Part shown: in pieces, positions 1-8,463 of the stretch
Position numbering within the stretch: the first letter of the stretch is position 1
Layout of the letters: every line of letters starts with the position of its first letter
DNA from: an uncultured Lachnospiraceae bacterium
GTDB taxonomy: Bacteria; Bacillota; Clostridia; Lachnospirales; Lachnospiraceae
Length of the DNA stretch: 64,000 nucleotides
Direction of reading: 5' to 3'
NCBI GenBank assembly: GCA_910587155.1
Contig: CAJULA010000011.1
Coordinates: 43,102 to 107,101, forward strand
The notes under the pieces: model-generated
What the model saw: only the letters and a program-made list of their open reading frames with translations
Told to the model about the DNA's origin: nothing
Databases searched by the model: none
Program-made: the position numbers and the translations under genes

Positions 1-290
1 ATGCATCCTATACGCCGACGAACTGTGCGGAACGTACCGCGTTTTTCAAAGCGGTCAGCGAAGGAGAGCGAAAGTTTAAGGCCATCTGTGTGGTAGGTGG
101 TGCGGACGGTGTTCTGACTGCATATGCCCAGCCCTGCGGCGTCTGCCGGCAGGTGATGATGGAATTTTGTGATCCGGATACCTTTCAGATCATCCTGGCC
201 ACAGACAGAGAACAATATGAAATCTTTACGCTGAAAGAGATGCTGCCGATGGGATTCGGACCGAAGAATCTGGCAGCAGAGGTGAGATAG
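1..290 (+). CDS. cdd: Cytidine deaminase, C-terminal part (5' end outside window)
   Basis: The reading frame is open from the first bases of the window and stops at 288-290, so the start lies upstream. The visible part carries both halves of the zinc site of the cytidine deaminase family: a C-A-E motif (zinc Cys plus catalytic Glu) near base 24-32 and a P-C-G-V-C motif near base 132-146. The enzyme hydrolyses cytidine and deoxycytidine to uridine and deoxyuridine in the cytosol. It abuts deoB with no gap (TAG then ATG), which suggests one nucleoside-salvage operon with translational coupling. An internal ATG at 90 lies after the first zinc Cys and is not a plausible start. Confidence 0.9.
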   Translation, partial: ASYTPTNCAERTAFFKAVSEGERKFKAICVVGGADGVLTAYAQPCGVCRQVMMEFCDPDTFQIILATDREQYEIFTLKEMLPMGFGPKNLAAEVR

Positions 291-1481
291 ATGACGAATT
301 ATAAAAGAATTTTTGTGATTGTCCTGGATTCTCTCGGAATCGGCGCCATGCCGGATTCACCCGGGTTCGGTGATGTGGGGGTGGATACACTGGGACATAT
401 CCTGGACAGGATGGGGACACTGGATATTCCTAACCTGAGAAAACTGGGCCTTTTGAATCTGCATACGGCAGGTGAGATGGAAGGTGTGGAAAAACCGCTG
501 GGGCGCTACCTGCGTCTGGGAGAGAGGAGCAACGGTAAGGATACCATGACCGGACACTGGGAGATGATGGGAATCCGTACCGACCAGCCTTTTCGAACCT
601 TTACGGATACAGGTTTTCCGCCGGAACTGATCGCGGAACTGGAAAAGCGGTGCAAAAGGCGTGTCATCGGCAATAAGAGCGCCAGCGGTACGGAAATCAT
701 AGAGGAGCTGGGCGAAGAAGAGATTGCCACAGGCGCCATGATCGTCTATACATCCGCGGATTCCGTTCTTCAGATTTGCGGGAACGAGGAGACTTTTGGC
801 CTGGAGAATCTGTACCGTTGCTGTGAGATTGCCAGAGAAATTACCATGAAAGATGAGTGGAGAGTCGGCCGGGTTATCGCGAGACCTTATGTGGGAAAGA
901 AAAAGGGAGAGTTCAGGCGTACGAGCAATCGCCATGATTATGCGCTTAAACCGACCGGCCCCACGGTACTCAATGCGCTGAAAGATGCGGGTTTTGATGT
1001 GATTGGTGTGGGAAAGATCAATGATATTTTCTGCGGAGAAGGCATTACCAGGACTTATCACTCAGACAGCTCGGTGCATGGGATGGAACAGACCATCGAA
1101 ATCTGTAAAGAAGATTTCCACGGACTGTGTTTTGTCAATCTTGTGGACTTTGACGCTTTATGGGGACATCGCAGGGATGTGCCCGGCTATGGAAGAGAGA
1201 TCGAGAAGTTTGACAAAAATCTGGGCGTGCTGCTTGCGCAGATGCGCGCTGATGATCTCCTCATTCTGACAGCGGATCATGGAAATGATCCGACCTACAG
1301 CGGTACGGATCATACAAGGGAATATGTTCCGTTTATCGCGTATGCCAGAGGGATGAAAGAGGGCGGTGCCCTTGAAAACAAAGATACTTTTGCGGTGATC
1401 GGCGCGAGTATTGCCGAGAATTTTGGTGTCCGCATGCCGGAAGGAACCATTGGCAGCTCCATTTTGGATCAGTTATGTTAA
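291..1481 (+). CDS. deoB: Phosphopentomutase
   Basis: This 396-residue protein has the normal length for DeoB, which interconverts (deoxy)ribose 1-phosphate and 5-phosphate and so links nucleoside phosphorolysis to the pentose phosphate pathway. Visible signatures of this alkaline-phosphatase-superfamily enzyme are an N-terminal [10 protein letters not shown] metal site, the G-K-D-T-M-T-G-H-W motif around residues 82-90 that holds the phosphorylated Thr, and a C-terminal A-D-H-G-N-D-P plus D-H-T-R-E metal-binding region. The ATG follows the stop of the deaminase directly. The nearby purine nucleoside phosphorylase would supply its ribose 1-phosphate substrate. Confidence 0.96.
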   Translation: MTNYKRIFVIVLDSLGIGAMPDSPGFGDVGVDTLGHILDRMGTLDIPNLRKLGLLNLHTAGEMEGVEKPLGRYLRLGERSNGKDTMTGHWEMMGIRTDQPFRTFTDTGFPPELIAELEKRCKRRVIGNKSASGTEIIEELGEEEIATGAMIVYTSADSVLQICGNEETFGLENLYRCCEIAREITMKDEWRVGRVIARPYVGKKKGEFRRTSNRHDYALKPTGPTVLNALKDAGFDVIGVGKINDIFCGEGITRTYHSDSSVHGMEQTIEICKEDFHGLCFVNLVDFDALWGHRRDVPGYGREIEKFDKNLGVLLAQMRADDLLILTADHGNDPTYSGTDHTREYVPFIAYARGMKEGGALENKDTFAVIGASIAENFGVRMPEGTIGSSILDQLC

Positions 1482-1523
1482 AAGTGGGTAAGCGATGCAG
1501 GGAGCAGAGAGAGGAGAGTATGG

Positions 1524-2162
1524 TTGAAGAAAGCGAGAGTAAGCGAAATGCTTCTGGCAGCAGCAGGAATTGTGCTGGTAGGAACCGGTGTGGCTTTCAA
1601 TGCCGCTGCCGCACTGGGAAATGATCCGGTAGGCATTGTCTATGACGGAATCAGGAATGTGGCATCCCTCTCCCCACAGCAGCTTGGCATGGCCTCCAAT
1701 CTGGTCAATGTTATTTTGCTGGCAGGTATTTTCTTTACAGGCAGACATTATATCAATATCGGAACTTTTATTTATATTATTCCCTATGGCCTGTTTGTGG
1801 ATCTGGGCGGGAAGCTGTATCAGATCCTCTTCCCGGCCCCTACACTGACGGCGCAGATTGCGGGGGCGGCAGCGGGCTGTCTGCTGCTTTATACGGGAGT
1901 TGCCATGTATATTACGGCGGATATCGGGCTGGATCCTTTTACAGGAGTGGTGATGGTGATCAGAGACAGAGTCCGCAGTAAGTACAGAGTCGTCAAAGTA
2001 CTCTTTGATCTTGGCTGCATTATCCTGGGGACTCTTCTGGGAGGGAAGCTGGGCGTGATTACCGTGATCACGGCGCTGACTGCCGGTCCGGTGATTCAGT
2101 TTCTTTCCGATCTTATGAAACAGTTCAGAACAGGCAGAAAAGAGGAAAAAACCGGAAGATAA
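1524..2162 (+). CDS. YczE-like integral membrane protein
   Basis: A 212-residue polytopic membrane protein with about five hydrophobic segments (residues ~8-30, 52-72, 76-95, 108-133, 155-190). The repeated pattern A-L-G-N-D-P-V-G / D-I-G-L-D-P-F-T-G, seen twice in the chain, resembles the YczE/YyaS/YitT membrane families, whose substrate is unknown. The chosen start is TTG at 1524, preceded by GAGGAGAG at 1511-1518; an ATG at 1520 is out of frame. It sits between deoB and the purine nucleoside phosphorylase, so a link to nucleoside or pentose traffic is possible, but nothing in the sequence proves it. Confidence 0.75.
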   Translation: MKKARVSEMLLAAAGIVLVGTGVAFNAAAALGNDPVGIVYDGIRNVASLSPQQLGMASNLVNVILLAGIFFTGRHYINIGTFIYIIPYGLFVDLGGKLYQILFPAPTLTAQIAGAAAGCLLLYTGVAMYITADIGLDPFTGVVMVIRDRVRSKYRVVKVLFDLGCIILGTLLGGKLGVITVITALTAGPVIQFLSDLMKQFRTGRKEEKTGR

Positions 2163-2187
2163 AAATGCTATTGGAAAGGAGAAGAAA

Positions 2188-3009
2188 ATGGGTGAAGTGT
2201 ATGAAAAATTACAGACATGCCTGAAGAGTGTGAGGGCAAAGACTGATTTTGAGCCCAGAGTGGCTCTGATCCTGGGCTCAGGACTGGGTGATTATGCAGA
2301 TGGGATCAAGGCGGCAGAGGTGATTGCATATAGCGAAATAGAAGGGTTCCCAACTTCCACGGTGGCGGGACACAAAGGCAGATTTGTATTCGGCCATGTG
2401 GGGGATGTGCCGGTGGTTATCATGCAGGGCCGTGTGCATTTTTACGAAGGATATCCCATGTCCGATGTGGTTCTGCCCGCCCGTCTGATGGGCCTGATGG
2501 GGGCCGGAAAGCTGATTCTCACCAACGCGGCCGGCGGCGTGAACTTTGATTACAGGCCGGGTGATTTTATGATGATCACGGATCATATCACAACGGGAGT
2601 TCCCAGTCCGCTGATCGGCGCCAACGTGGATGAACTGGGCGTCAGATTTCCCGATATGAGTGAGGTTTACAGCGTGCGGATGCAAAACATTATCAGGGAA
2701 AAGGCGCATGAGCTTGGGATTCCTCTGCGGGAAGGCGTGTATGTGCAGCTCACGGGCCCTGCCTATGAGACACCTGCGGAGATCCGTATGTGCCGGGCAT
2801 GGGGCGGAGACGCAGTGGGAATGAGTACGGCCTGCGAGGCTATGGCGGCCCGTCACATGGGAATGGAAGTGTGCGGCATTTCCTGTATCACCAATCTGGC
2901 GGCAGGTATGTCGGATCAACCGCTGGATCACAAAGAAGTGCAGGAGACCGCCGACCGGGTGGCAAAACAGTTTAAAGAACTGATCACTGCCATCGTGGGA
3001 GGAATATAA
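2188..3009 (+). CDS. punA: Purine nucleoside phosphorylase (trimeric type)
   Basis: A 273-residue member of the inosine/guanosine phosphorylase (PNP-I) family. It shows the phosphate-binding L-G-S-G-L-G motif near residue 30, G-H-K-G and Q-G-R-V-H-F-Y-E-G-Y near 65-90, T-N-A-A-G-G near 113, and a base-binding stretch ending S-C-I-T-N-L-A-A-G. The Asn in that stretch is typical of enzymes that prefer 6-oxopurines. It splits purine (deoxy)nucleosides to the base and (deoxy)ribose 1-phosphate, the substrate of DeoB upstream. An AAAGGAG site precedes the ATG, and an intrinsic terminator follows at 3065-3103, closing the salvage group. Confidence 0.93.
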   Translation: MGEVYEKLQTCLKSVRAKTDFEPRVALILGSGLGDYADGIKAAEVIAYSEIEGFPTSTVAGHKGRFVFGHVGDVPVVIMQGRVHFYEGYPMSDVVLPARLMGLMGAGKLILTNAAGGVNFDYRPGDFMMITDHITTGVPSPLIGANVDELGVRFPDMSEVYSVRMQNIIREKAHELGIPLREGVYVQLTGPAYETPAEIRMCRAWGGDAVGMSTACEAMAARHMGMEVCGISCITNLAAGMSDQPLDHKEVQETADRVAKQFKELITAIVGGI

Positions 3010-3064
3010 GCAGTGATGATGATTCTGGTTTAAGCAGATACGTGAATCAGAAAACGATTTTCGG

Positions 3065-3103
3065 AATGGCATCCAACTTTTTCAGGGCGGATGCCATTTC
3101 TTT
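3065..3103 (+). terminator. Intrinsic terminator after purine nucleoside phosphorylase
   Basis: A perfect 10-bp stem (AATGGCATCC at 3065-3074 pairing with GGATGCCATT at 3089-3098) with a 14-nt loop is followed by a T-rich stretch. It lies 56 bases after the stop codon of the phosphorylase, inside the 333-base gap before rho. Confidence 0.8.
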
Positions 3104-3189
3104 GTGTGACGGGGATATGTTCCCTGACAGGCATAATTTTTTTGGAAAAAAATGGTATCTTAAGCAAATAATCAGCCATCAAATTATGT

Positions 3190-3217
3190 TTGCAATCTGC
3201 GAAAAGTTATGTATAAT
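3190..3217 (+). promoter_or_regulatory. Probable sigma-A promoter of rho
   Basis: TTGCAA (3190-3195), a 16-nt spacer and a perfect TATAAT (3212-3217) lie about 125 bases before the rho start codon. The long leader leaves room for control of rho by its own product, which is known in other bacteria; no defined element was recognised in it. Confidence 0.7.
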
Positions 3218-3342
3218 ATAGCTATTGATTGTAATAAACTTTGATATGTTTTTCGGATAGCTTCATGTACATTCGTACGACAATCCCATTGAACAACAGA
3301 GAAAAGACAGTAGATGCAATTGAAAAGGGAGGAAAACTGTGT

Positions 3343-4845
3343 ATGAGAGAAAAATATGAGTCACTGGCTTTGGCGGATTTAAAGGCGATCGCAAAGTCGA
3401 GAGGAATCAAGGGCACTTCCACGATGAAGAAGGCGGAAGTCGTGGATGCCATGCTGAAGATGGATGAGCGGGAGAGCCGGGGCGAAGACGGAGCCGGTGA
3501 GGAGAGCGGGGGCGGCGCCCGCAGAAGAACCGAGGATACACCGGATACAGGAGCCGCGGCGCGCGCGGAGCGGCCGGAACAGGGAGAGCGCAGCGAGCGC
3601 ACGGAGCGTGCGGAAAAGACGGAACGCAGTGAGCGGCCGGAGCGCGCGGAGCGGAATGAGCGACCGGAACGGGGTGAGCGTGAGCGGAATGAAAACGAAA
3701 AATCGCTGGCTGATCTTGACAGCGGAGAGATTGCCAATGGTATCCTGGAAGTGATGCCTGACGGCTACGGATTTATCCGCTGCGAGAATTATCTGCCCGG
3801 CGAGAACGATGTCTATGTGGCACCCAGCCAGATCCGGCGTTTCGGTCTCAAGACCGGCGATATCGTGGAGGGCAACACGAGAGTCAAGACACAGGCGGAG
3901 AAGTTCAGCGCGCTGCTTTTTGTGAAGAAAATTAACGGCTATGTACCGGAAGTGGCATGCCGGAGGCGCAACTTTGAAGATATGACACCGATATTCCCGG
4001 ATCAGAGGCTGCGTATGGAGACACCGGGGGCCAGCATAGCCATGCGCATCATGGATCTGATGAGCCCCGTGGGGAAAGGGCAAAGGGGGATGATCGTATC
4101 TCCTCCCAAGGCCGGCAAGACGACTCTCTTAAAGGAAGTGGCGAAATCAATCAAGAAAAACAATCCGGAGATGCACCTGATCATTCTTCTGATCGACGAA
4201 CGTCCCGAGGAAGTGACGGATATCAGAGAGGCGATTGAAGGGCCGAATGTGGAAGTCATTTATTCCACCTTCGATGAACTGCCGGAGCATCATAAACGAG
4301 TGTCGGAAATGGTCATTGAGAGGGCCAAACGTCTGGTGGAGCATGGCAGAGACGTGACGGTGCTTCTGGACAGCATCACCCGTCTGACAAGGGCTTACAA
4401 TCTGGTGGTCCCGCCCAGCGGCAGGACGCTTTCCGGCGGCCTGGACCCTGCGGCCCTGCATATGCCCAAGCGGTTCTTTGGCGCTGCCAGAAACATGCGG
4501 GAGGGCGGCAGTCTGACCATTCTGGCTACGGCACTGGTGGAGACCGGCAGTAAGATGGATGATGTGGTCTACGAGGAATTCAAGGGTACGGGCAACATGG
4601 AAATGGTGCTGGACCGCAAACTTTCCGAGCGGCGTGTGTTCCCGGCCATTGACATTCCCAAATCCGGCACAAGAAGGGAAGATCTGCTGCTGTGTAAGGA
4701 AGAGCTGGAAGCCATCAACATCATGAGAAAAGCGCTCAATTCCCTGAAGCCGGAAGAGGCTGTGGATAAGATTCTGGACATGTTTTCCCGGACCCGGACT
4801 AACGTGGAATTTGTCAATATGGTAAAGAAAATTAAATTCTTTTAA
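3343..4845 (+). CDS. rho: Transcription termination factor Rho with charged N-terminal insert
   Basis: The 500-residue protein is a hexameric RNA-dependent ATPase that ends transcription. In order: a Rho N-terminal helical domain (residues ~1-42), a low-complexity segment very rich in Arg and Glu (~43-123, many E-R-x-E-R repeats), a cold-shock-like RNA-binding domain (~128-200), and the ATPase domain with Walker A P-P-K-A-G-K-T-T near residue 255 and a Walker B-like V-L-L-D-S-I-T-R segment. The ATG at 3343 is chosen because GGGAGG sits 9 bases upstream; the frame stays open back to 3241 but without a ribosome site. The charged insert is the unusual part. Confidence 0.95.
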   Translation: MREKYESLALADLKAIAKSRGIKGTSTMKKAEVVDAMLKMDERESRGEDGAGEESGGGARRRTEDTPDTGAAARAERPEQGERSERTERAEKTERSERPERAERNERPERGERERNENEKSLADLDSGEIANGILEVMPDGYGFIRCENYLPGENDVYVAPSQIRRFGLKTGDIVEGNTRVKTQAEKFSALLFVKKINGYVPEVACRRRNFEDMTPIFPDQRLRMETPGASIAMRIMDLMSPVGKGQRGMIVSPPKAGKTTLLKEVAKSIKKNNPEMHLIILLIDERPEEVTDIREAIEGPNVEVIYSTFDELPEHHKRVSEMVIERAKRLVEHGRDVTVLLDSITRLTRAYNLVVPPSGRTLSGGLDPAALHMPKRFFGAARNMREGGSLTILATALVETGSKMDDVVYEEFKGTGNMEMVLDRKLSERRVFPAIDIPKSGTRREDLLLCKEELEAINIMRKALNSLKPEEAVDKILDMFSRTRTNVEFVNMVKKIKFF

Positions 4846-4851
4846 AAATGC

Positions 4852-4880
4852 TTGCCAGAGAGAGTAAATTATGCTACAAT
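4852..4880 (+). promoter_or_regulatory. Probable sigma-A promoter of rpmE
   Basis: TTGCCA (4852-4857), 17-nt spacer, TACAAT (4875-4880). The transcript would have a leader of about 65 bases containing a small hairpin (TGTCCG at 4889-4894 with CGGACA at 4900-4905), which could belong to an L31 autoregulatory leader; that role is only an inference. Confidence 0.7.
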
Positions 4881-4952
4881 GAATTCGCTGTCCGTATTAC
4901 GGACATGATGTGAGAAAAGAAGAGAATTCATTACAATAGAGAGGTGAGAGCG

Positions 4953-5159
4953 ATGAAAGAAGGTATCCATCCGGAGTATTACCAGGCAACTGTTACCTGC
5001 AACTGCGGCAACACATTTGTGACAGGTTCCACAAAGCCTGAGATCCACGTAGAAGTTTGTTCCAAGTGCCATTCATTCTATACGGGTCAGCAGAAAGCTA
5101 CCAGAGTAGCGGGACGTATTGACAAGTTCAATAAGAAGTATGGCGTAGAAAGCAAATAG
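4953..5159 (+). CDS. rpmE: Ribosomal protein bL31 (zinc-binding form)
   Basis: A 68-residue protein that starts M-K-E-G-I-H-P-E-Y, the usual N-terminus of bL31 of the large ribosomal subunit. Four cysteines (C16, C18, C36, C39) form the zinc site of the C+ form, so the cell would need zinc for this version. ATG at 4953 is chosen over the in-frame GTG at 4944, because GAGGTGAG sits at 4941-4948. A strong terminator follows at once, so it is probably a single-gene transcript. Confidence 0.96.
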   Translation: MKEGIHPEYYQATVTCNCGNTFVTGSTKPEIHVEVCSKCHSFYTGQQKATRVAGRIDKFNKKYGVESK

Positions 5160-5171
5160 TGTGACAAAAAG

Positions 5172-5202
5172 GGTTGAGATTTTTAATCTCAACCTTATTT
5201 TT
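5172..5202 (+). terminator. Intrinsic terminator after rpmE
   Basis: A 10-bp stem GGTTGAGATT / AATCTCAACC with a 3-nt loop, followed by TTATTTTT. It starts 13 bases after the rpmE stop. Confidence 0.88.
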
Positions 5203-5237
5203 GATACACATGAAGCGCATAAGGAAAGGAATCCCTT

Positions 5238-6290
5238 ATGAGAAAGAAGAGCAGACGCTCCTGCGGTATCGGCGGTCAGGCGGTACTGGAGGGCGTTATG
5301 ATGAAAAATAAAGACAGATATGCGGTTTCCGTACGCAGGCCGGACGGCGGGATCGAGACAGACACGGAAGAGTACCGGGGGATCTGGCATGACAGCGCGG
5401 TGAAGAAACTGCCTTTTATCAGGGGCGTATTCAACTTTGTCGATTCCATGGTATTGGGTATGCGCACGCTGAACTGGTCGGTCTCCTTTTATGAAGAGGA
5501 AGAGGAGCAGCAGGAGCAGCATCCGTCTCTGTTCCGGAAAATATTCGGAGAACGCGCGGATGATGTGGCTATGGGGATCACCACCACGGTTTCCGTGGTG
5601 ATAGCGGTAGCTGTTTTTATACTGCTGCCTTATTTTATTTCCGGCCTTCTGAGCGGCTATGTCAGAAACGCATCGCTGACGGCGATTATCGAGGGCTTGA
5701 TCCGTATTCTGATCTTTCTGCTGTATGTGGTCGGGATCTCGGCCATGAAGGACATTTACCGACTTTATCAGTATCATGGGGCAGAGCATAAGTGTATCAA
5801 CTGTATTGAACGGGGACGCCCCCTCACGGTGCGTAATGTCATGCGCAGTTCCAGGCTGCACCGGCGCTGCGGCACCAGCTTCCTTTTGTTTGTCATGGTT
5901 GTCAGTGTGATCCTGTTTTTCTTTATCAGGGTGGAGCATCCGGGATACAGGATCCTGCTGCGGATCGCGCTGATTCCGGTTATTGCCGGGATTTCCTATG
6001 AGATCATCCGGCTGGCGGGCAACAGTGATCATATTCTGGTGAGGATTCTCTCCGCACCGGGAATGTGGCTGCAGAAACTGACAACAAAAGAACCGGACGA
6101 GTCTATGGCCGAGGTAGCCATTGCCTCTGTGGAGGCTGTGTTTGACTGGAAGGCATATCTGAAAGAAACGTTTGACTATGAGGTGGAAGATACCGATACC
6201 TCTGCAAAGGCGGAAGAAAACGGCAGTATGGCGCCAGAGAAGGCCGAAGGAGGGACAAGGAGCCATACCGGCGGGGCGCGGAAGAAATGA
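5238..6290 (+). CDS. DUF1385 family membrane protein
   Basis: A 350-residue protein of the DUF1385 (YqhQ-like) family, recognised by the N-terminal G-G-Q-A-V-L-E-G-V-M-M motif (residues ~13-23) and by its place before prmC and prfA, a common arrangement in Firmicutes. Hydrophobic segments lie at about 110-140, 150-175, 212-235 and 240-262; a H-G-A-E-H-K motif and several cysteines lie between the second and third. The last 40 residues are polar and variable. The biochemical role is unknown. The stop overlaps the start of prmC (ATGA), which implies coupled translation. Confidence 0.9.
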   Translation: MRKKSRRSCGIGGQAVLEGVMMKNKDRYAVSVRRPDGGIETDTEEYRGIWHDSAVKKLPFIRGVFNFVDSMVLGMRTLNWSVSFYEEEEEQQEQHPSLFRKIFGERADDVAMGITTTVSVVIAVAVFILLPYFISGLLSGYVRNASLTAIIEGLIRILIFLLYVVGISAMKDIYRLYQYHGAEHKCINCIERGRPLTVRNVMRSSRLHRRCGTSFLLFVMVVSVILFFFIRVEHPGYRILLRIALIPVIAGISYEIIRLAGNSDHILVRILSAPGMWLQKLTTKEPDESMAEVAIASVEAVFDWKAYLKETFDYEVEDTDTSAKAEENGSMAPEKAEGGTRSHTGGARKK

Positions 6291-7120
6291 AGTATCGGGA
6301 ATTGTATCATGAGGGCATGGTGTGTCTGCAACGGGCGGAAGTGGCGGAGGCGTCTCTTGATGCCAGACTTTTGCTGGAATATGTATGTCACACGGACAGG
6401 AACAGGCTGCTGGCTCACGGTGACGAGGAAGTGGAAAACGGACAGGCGGTACGGTATCGGGCGCTGCTTGGAGAGAGAGCTGCGCATATTCCGCTACAGT
6501 ATCTGACAGGCTGCCAGGAATTTATGGGGCTGCCGTTTTTTGTGAATGATCAGGTGCTTATCCCCAGGCAGGACACGGAGATTCTTGTGGAAGAAGCTAT
6601 GCGTGAACTGCATGACGGTATGTCCATTCTGGATATGTGTACGGGGAGCGGCTGTATCCTGCTGAGTCTGCTTCATTATTCCAATGACTGTAAGGGTATG
6701 GGGACTGATATTTCGCCCGGGGCGCTGGAAATCGCGGGGAGAAATGCCGCTGCGCTTTCCCTGGAGGCAGATCTGCGGATGGGTGATTTGTTTGCAGCGC
6801 TGGAGCCGGGAATGAAATTTGATATGCTTGTATCCAATCCGCCTTATATTCCATCCGGTGTGATTCCCACTTTGATGGAAGAAGTAAGGGATCATGAGCC
6901 GGTGTGTGCACTGGACGGACAGGCGGACGGCCTGCATTTTTACAGACGGATCAGCAGGGAGGCTGTTTCCTATCTGCACAGAGGCGCGTGGGTGTTTCTG
7001 GAGATCGGTTTTGACCAGGGACCTGCCGTGAGCCGTATTTTCAGGGAAGCCGGATACAGAGAAATCGAGATTTTCAAGGATTTTTCAGGCCACGACAGAG
7101 TGGTAAAGTGTATGGCATGA
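6287..7120 (+). CDS. prmC: Peptide chain release factor glutamine methyltransferase
   Basis: The 277-residue enzyme methylates the Gln of the G-G-Q motif in release factors using S-adenosylmethionine. A helical N-terminal substrate-binding domain spans residues ~1-85. The Rossmann-type methyltransferase domain has the D-M-C-T-G-S-G-C cofactor loop near residue 119 and the N-P-P-Y catalytic motif near residue 184. Its target, prfA, is the next gene. The ATG overlaps the DUF1385 stop by four bases. Confidence 0.95.
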   Translation: MKYRELYHEGMVCLQRAEVAEASLDARLLLEYVCHTDRNRLLAHGDEEVENGQAVRYRALLGERAAHIPLQYLTGCQEFMGLPFFVNDQVLIPRQDTEILVEEAMRELHDGMSILDMCTGSGCILLSLLHYSNDCKGMGTDISPGALEIAGRNAAALSLEADLRMGDLFAALEPGMKFDMLVSNPPYIPSGVIPTLMEEVRDHEPVCALDGQADGLHFYRRISREAVSYLHRGAWVFLEIGFDQGPAVSRIFREAGYREIEIFKDFSGHDRVVKCMA

Positions 7121-7168
7121 GTGTAACGGGAAATGCAGTAAGAAGGATGACACAACGGAGGAAATGAA

Positions 7169-8245
7169 ATGTTTGACAGACTGGAAGATCTGGTCAGAAG
7201 ATTTGAAGAGATCATGAATGAGCTGAATGAACCTGATGTGGCAGGCGATCAGGCACGTTTCCGTATGTTGATGAAGGAACAGAGCGATCTGACGCCTATT
7301 GTGGAAGCTTATAAGGAATATAGAAAATGCAGCCGGGATGTGGAAGACAGCCTCGCCATGCTGGACGAGGAAAACGATGAGGAAATGCGGGATATGCTCA
7401 AGGAAGAGCTGTCCGGTGCAAAAAAACGGATCGAAGAGCTGGAACAGAAACTGAAGATTCTGCTGCTGCCTAAAGATCCCAATGATGATAAAAATGTCGT
7501 CGTGGAGATCCGGGCGGGGGCGGGAGGCGATGAGGCCGCGCTGTTTGCGGCAGAGATCTATCGCATGTATATCCATTATGCGGAAAGCAGACGGTGGAAG
7601 ACAGAGACGGTGGAAGCGGAAGAGATCGGCATCGGTGGTATGAAGAGTGTGACCTTTATGATCAACGGCGTCGGCGCTTATTCCGTGATGAAATATGAGA
7701 GCGGCGTGCATCGGGTGCAGAGAGTGCCGGAGACGGAATCCGGCGGACGGATTCATACATCGACCATTACCGTGGCTGTTATGCCGGAGGCAGAGGAAGT
7801 TGACGTACAGATTGAGGAAAAGGATATCCGCATTGATGTGATGCGGGCCTCCGGCAACGGCGGGCAGTGCGTCAACACGACGGATTCCGCAGTCCGTCTG
7901 ACTCATTACCCCACCGGCATTGTGGTTTACAGCCAGACCGAGAAATCTCAGCTTCAAAATAAAGCAAAGGCATTTGCGCTGCTGCGTGCCAAGTTATATG
8001 ATATGGAGTGTCAGAAGGCGCATGATGCGGAAGCCGAGGCAAGGAGGAGCCAGATCGGTACGGGCGACCGTTCCGAGAAGATACGCACCTATAATTTCCC
8101 GCAGGGACGTGTGACAGATCATCGGATCAACCTGACACTGTACAAACTGGATAAGGTCATGAACGGGGATATTCAGGAGATTATAGACGCGTGCATTGCG
8201 GCGGATCAGGCGGCGAAGCTGAGTCGGCTGAGCGAAGCCGGGTGA
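7169..8245 (+). CDS. prfA: Peptide chain release factor 1
   Basis: A 358-residue class I release factor, the standard RF1 length. It reads UAA and UAG: the tripeptide P-E-T near residue 190 matches the RF1-type P-x-T determinant. The catalytic G-G-Q (in [10 protein letters not shown]) lies near residue 232 and is the substrate of the upstream PrmC. An ACGGAGGAAA site precedes the ATG. A bulged hairpin terminator follows at 8260-8292. Confidence 0.96.
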   Translation: MFDRLEDLVRRFEEIMNELNEPDVAGDQARFRMLMKEQSDLTPIVEAYKEYRKCSRDVEDSLAMLDEENDEEMRDMLKEELSGAKKRIEELEQKLKILLLPKDPNDDKNVVVEIRAGAGGDEAALFAAEIYRMYIHYAESRRWKTETVEAEEIGIGGMKSVTFMINGVGAYSVMKYESGVHRVQRVPETESGGRIHTSTITVAVMPEAEEVDVQIEEKDIRIDVMRASGNGGQCVNTTDSAVRLTHYPTGIVVYSQTEKSQLQNKAKAFALLRAKLYDMECQKAHDAEAEARRSQIGTGDRSEKIRTYNFPQGRVTDHRINLTLYKLDKVMNGDIQEIIDACIAADQAAKLSRLSEAG

Positions 8246-8259
8246 TACATGTGGGAAAA

Positions 8260-8292
8260 GGCAGCTCTGCAATATGTGCAGGCTGTCTTTTT
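8260..8292 (+). terminator. Intrinsic terminator after prfA
   Basis: GGCAGCTCTGCA (8260-8271) pairs with TGCAGGCTGTC (8277-8287) with one bulged T and one G-T pair, loop of five, then five T residues. Confidence 0.75.
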
Positions 8293-8352
8293 GACGTAAA
8301 AGATTATGGTTCACGCCGACGCAAGGATGCTCAGGAATCAGAGGGATAGTGG

Positions 8353-8382
8353 TTGACAAGCGGGAATGGTAACTTTTATAAT
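8353..8382 (+). promoter_or_regulatory. Probable sigma-A promoter of the chemoreceptor gene
   Basis: Consensus TTGACA (8353-8358), 18-nt spacer, consensus TATAAT (8377-8382), about 80 bases before the start codon. This argues that the receptor is made by the housekeeping polymerase and not only by the flagellar sigma factor. Confidence 0.78.
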
Positions 8383-8463
8383 ATTGCTATATTGATTAAA
8401 ATGGCCGGGTATACTGATCTGTATGTCTCGTATTCGGCCGGATGAGCAGGGGGTAGCATTTTC

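Noticed and set aside
5073..6266. 397-residue open frame on the minus strand across rpmE and the DUF1385 gene
   Set aside because: It is antisense to two well-supported genes, lacks a ribosome site and has no protein-like motifs.
8290..8350. GACGCAA string suggestive of a c-di-GMP riboswitch upstream of the chemoreceptor
   Set aside because: The other conserved blocks of that riboswitch are missing and the site lies upstream of the likely promoter.
8397..8420. Possible flagellar sigma (TAAA / CTGATCT) promoter before the chemoreceptor
   Set aside because: The spacer is only 13 bases and the -10 half matches poorly; the upstream TTGACA/TATAAT pair explains expression better.
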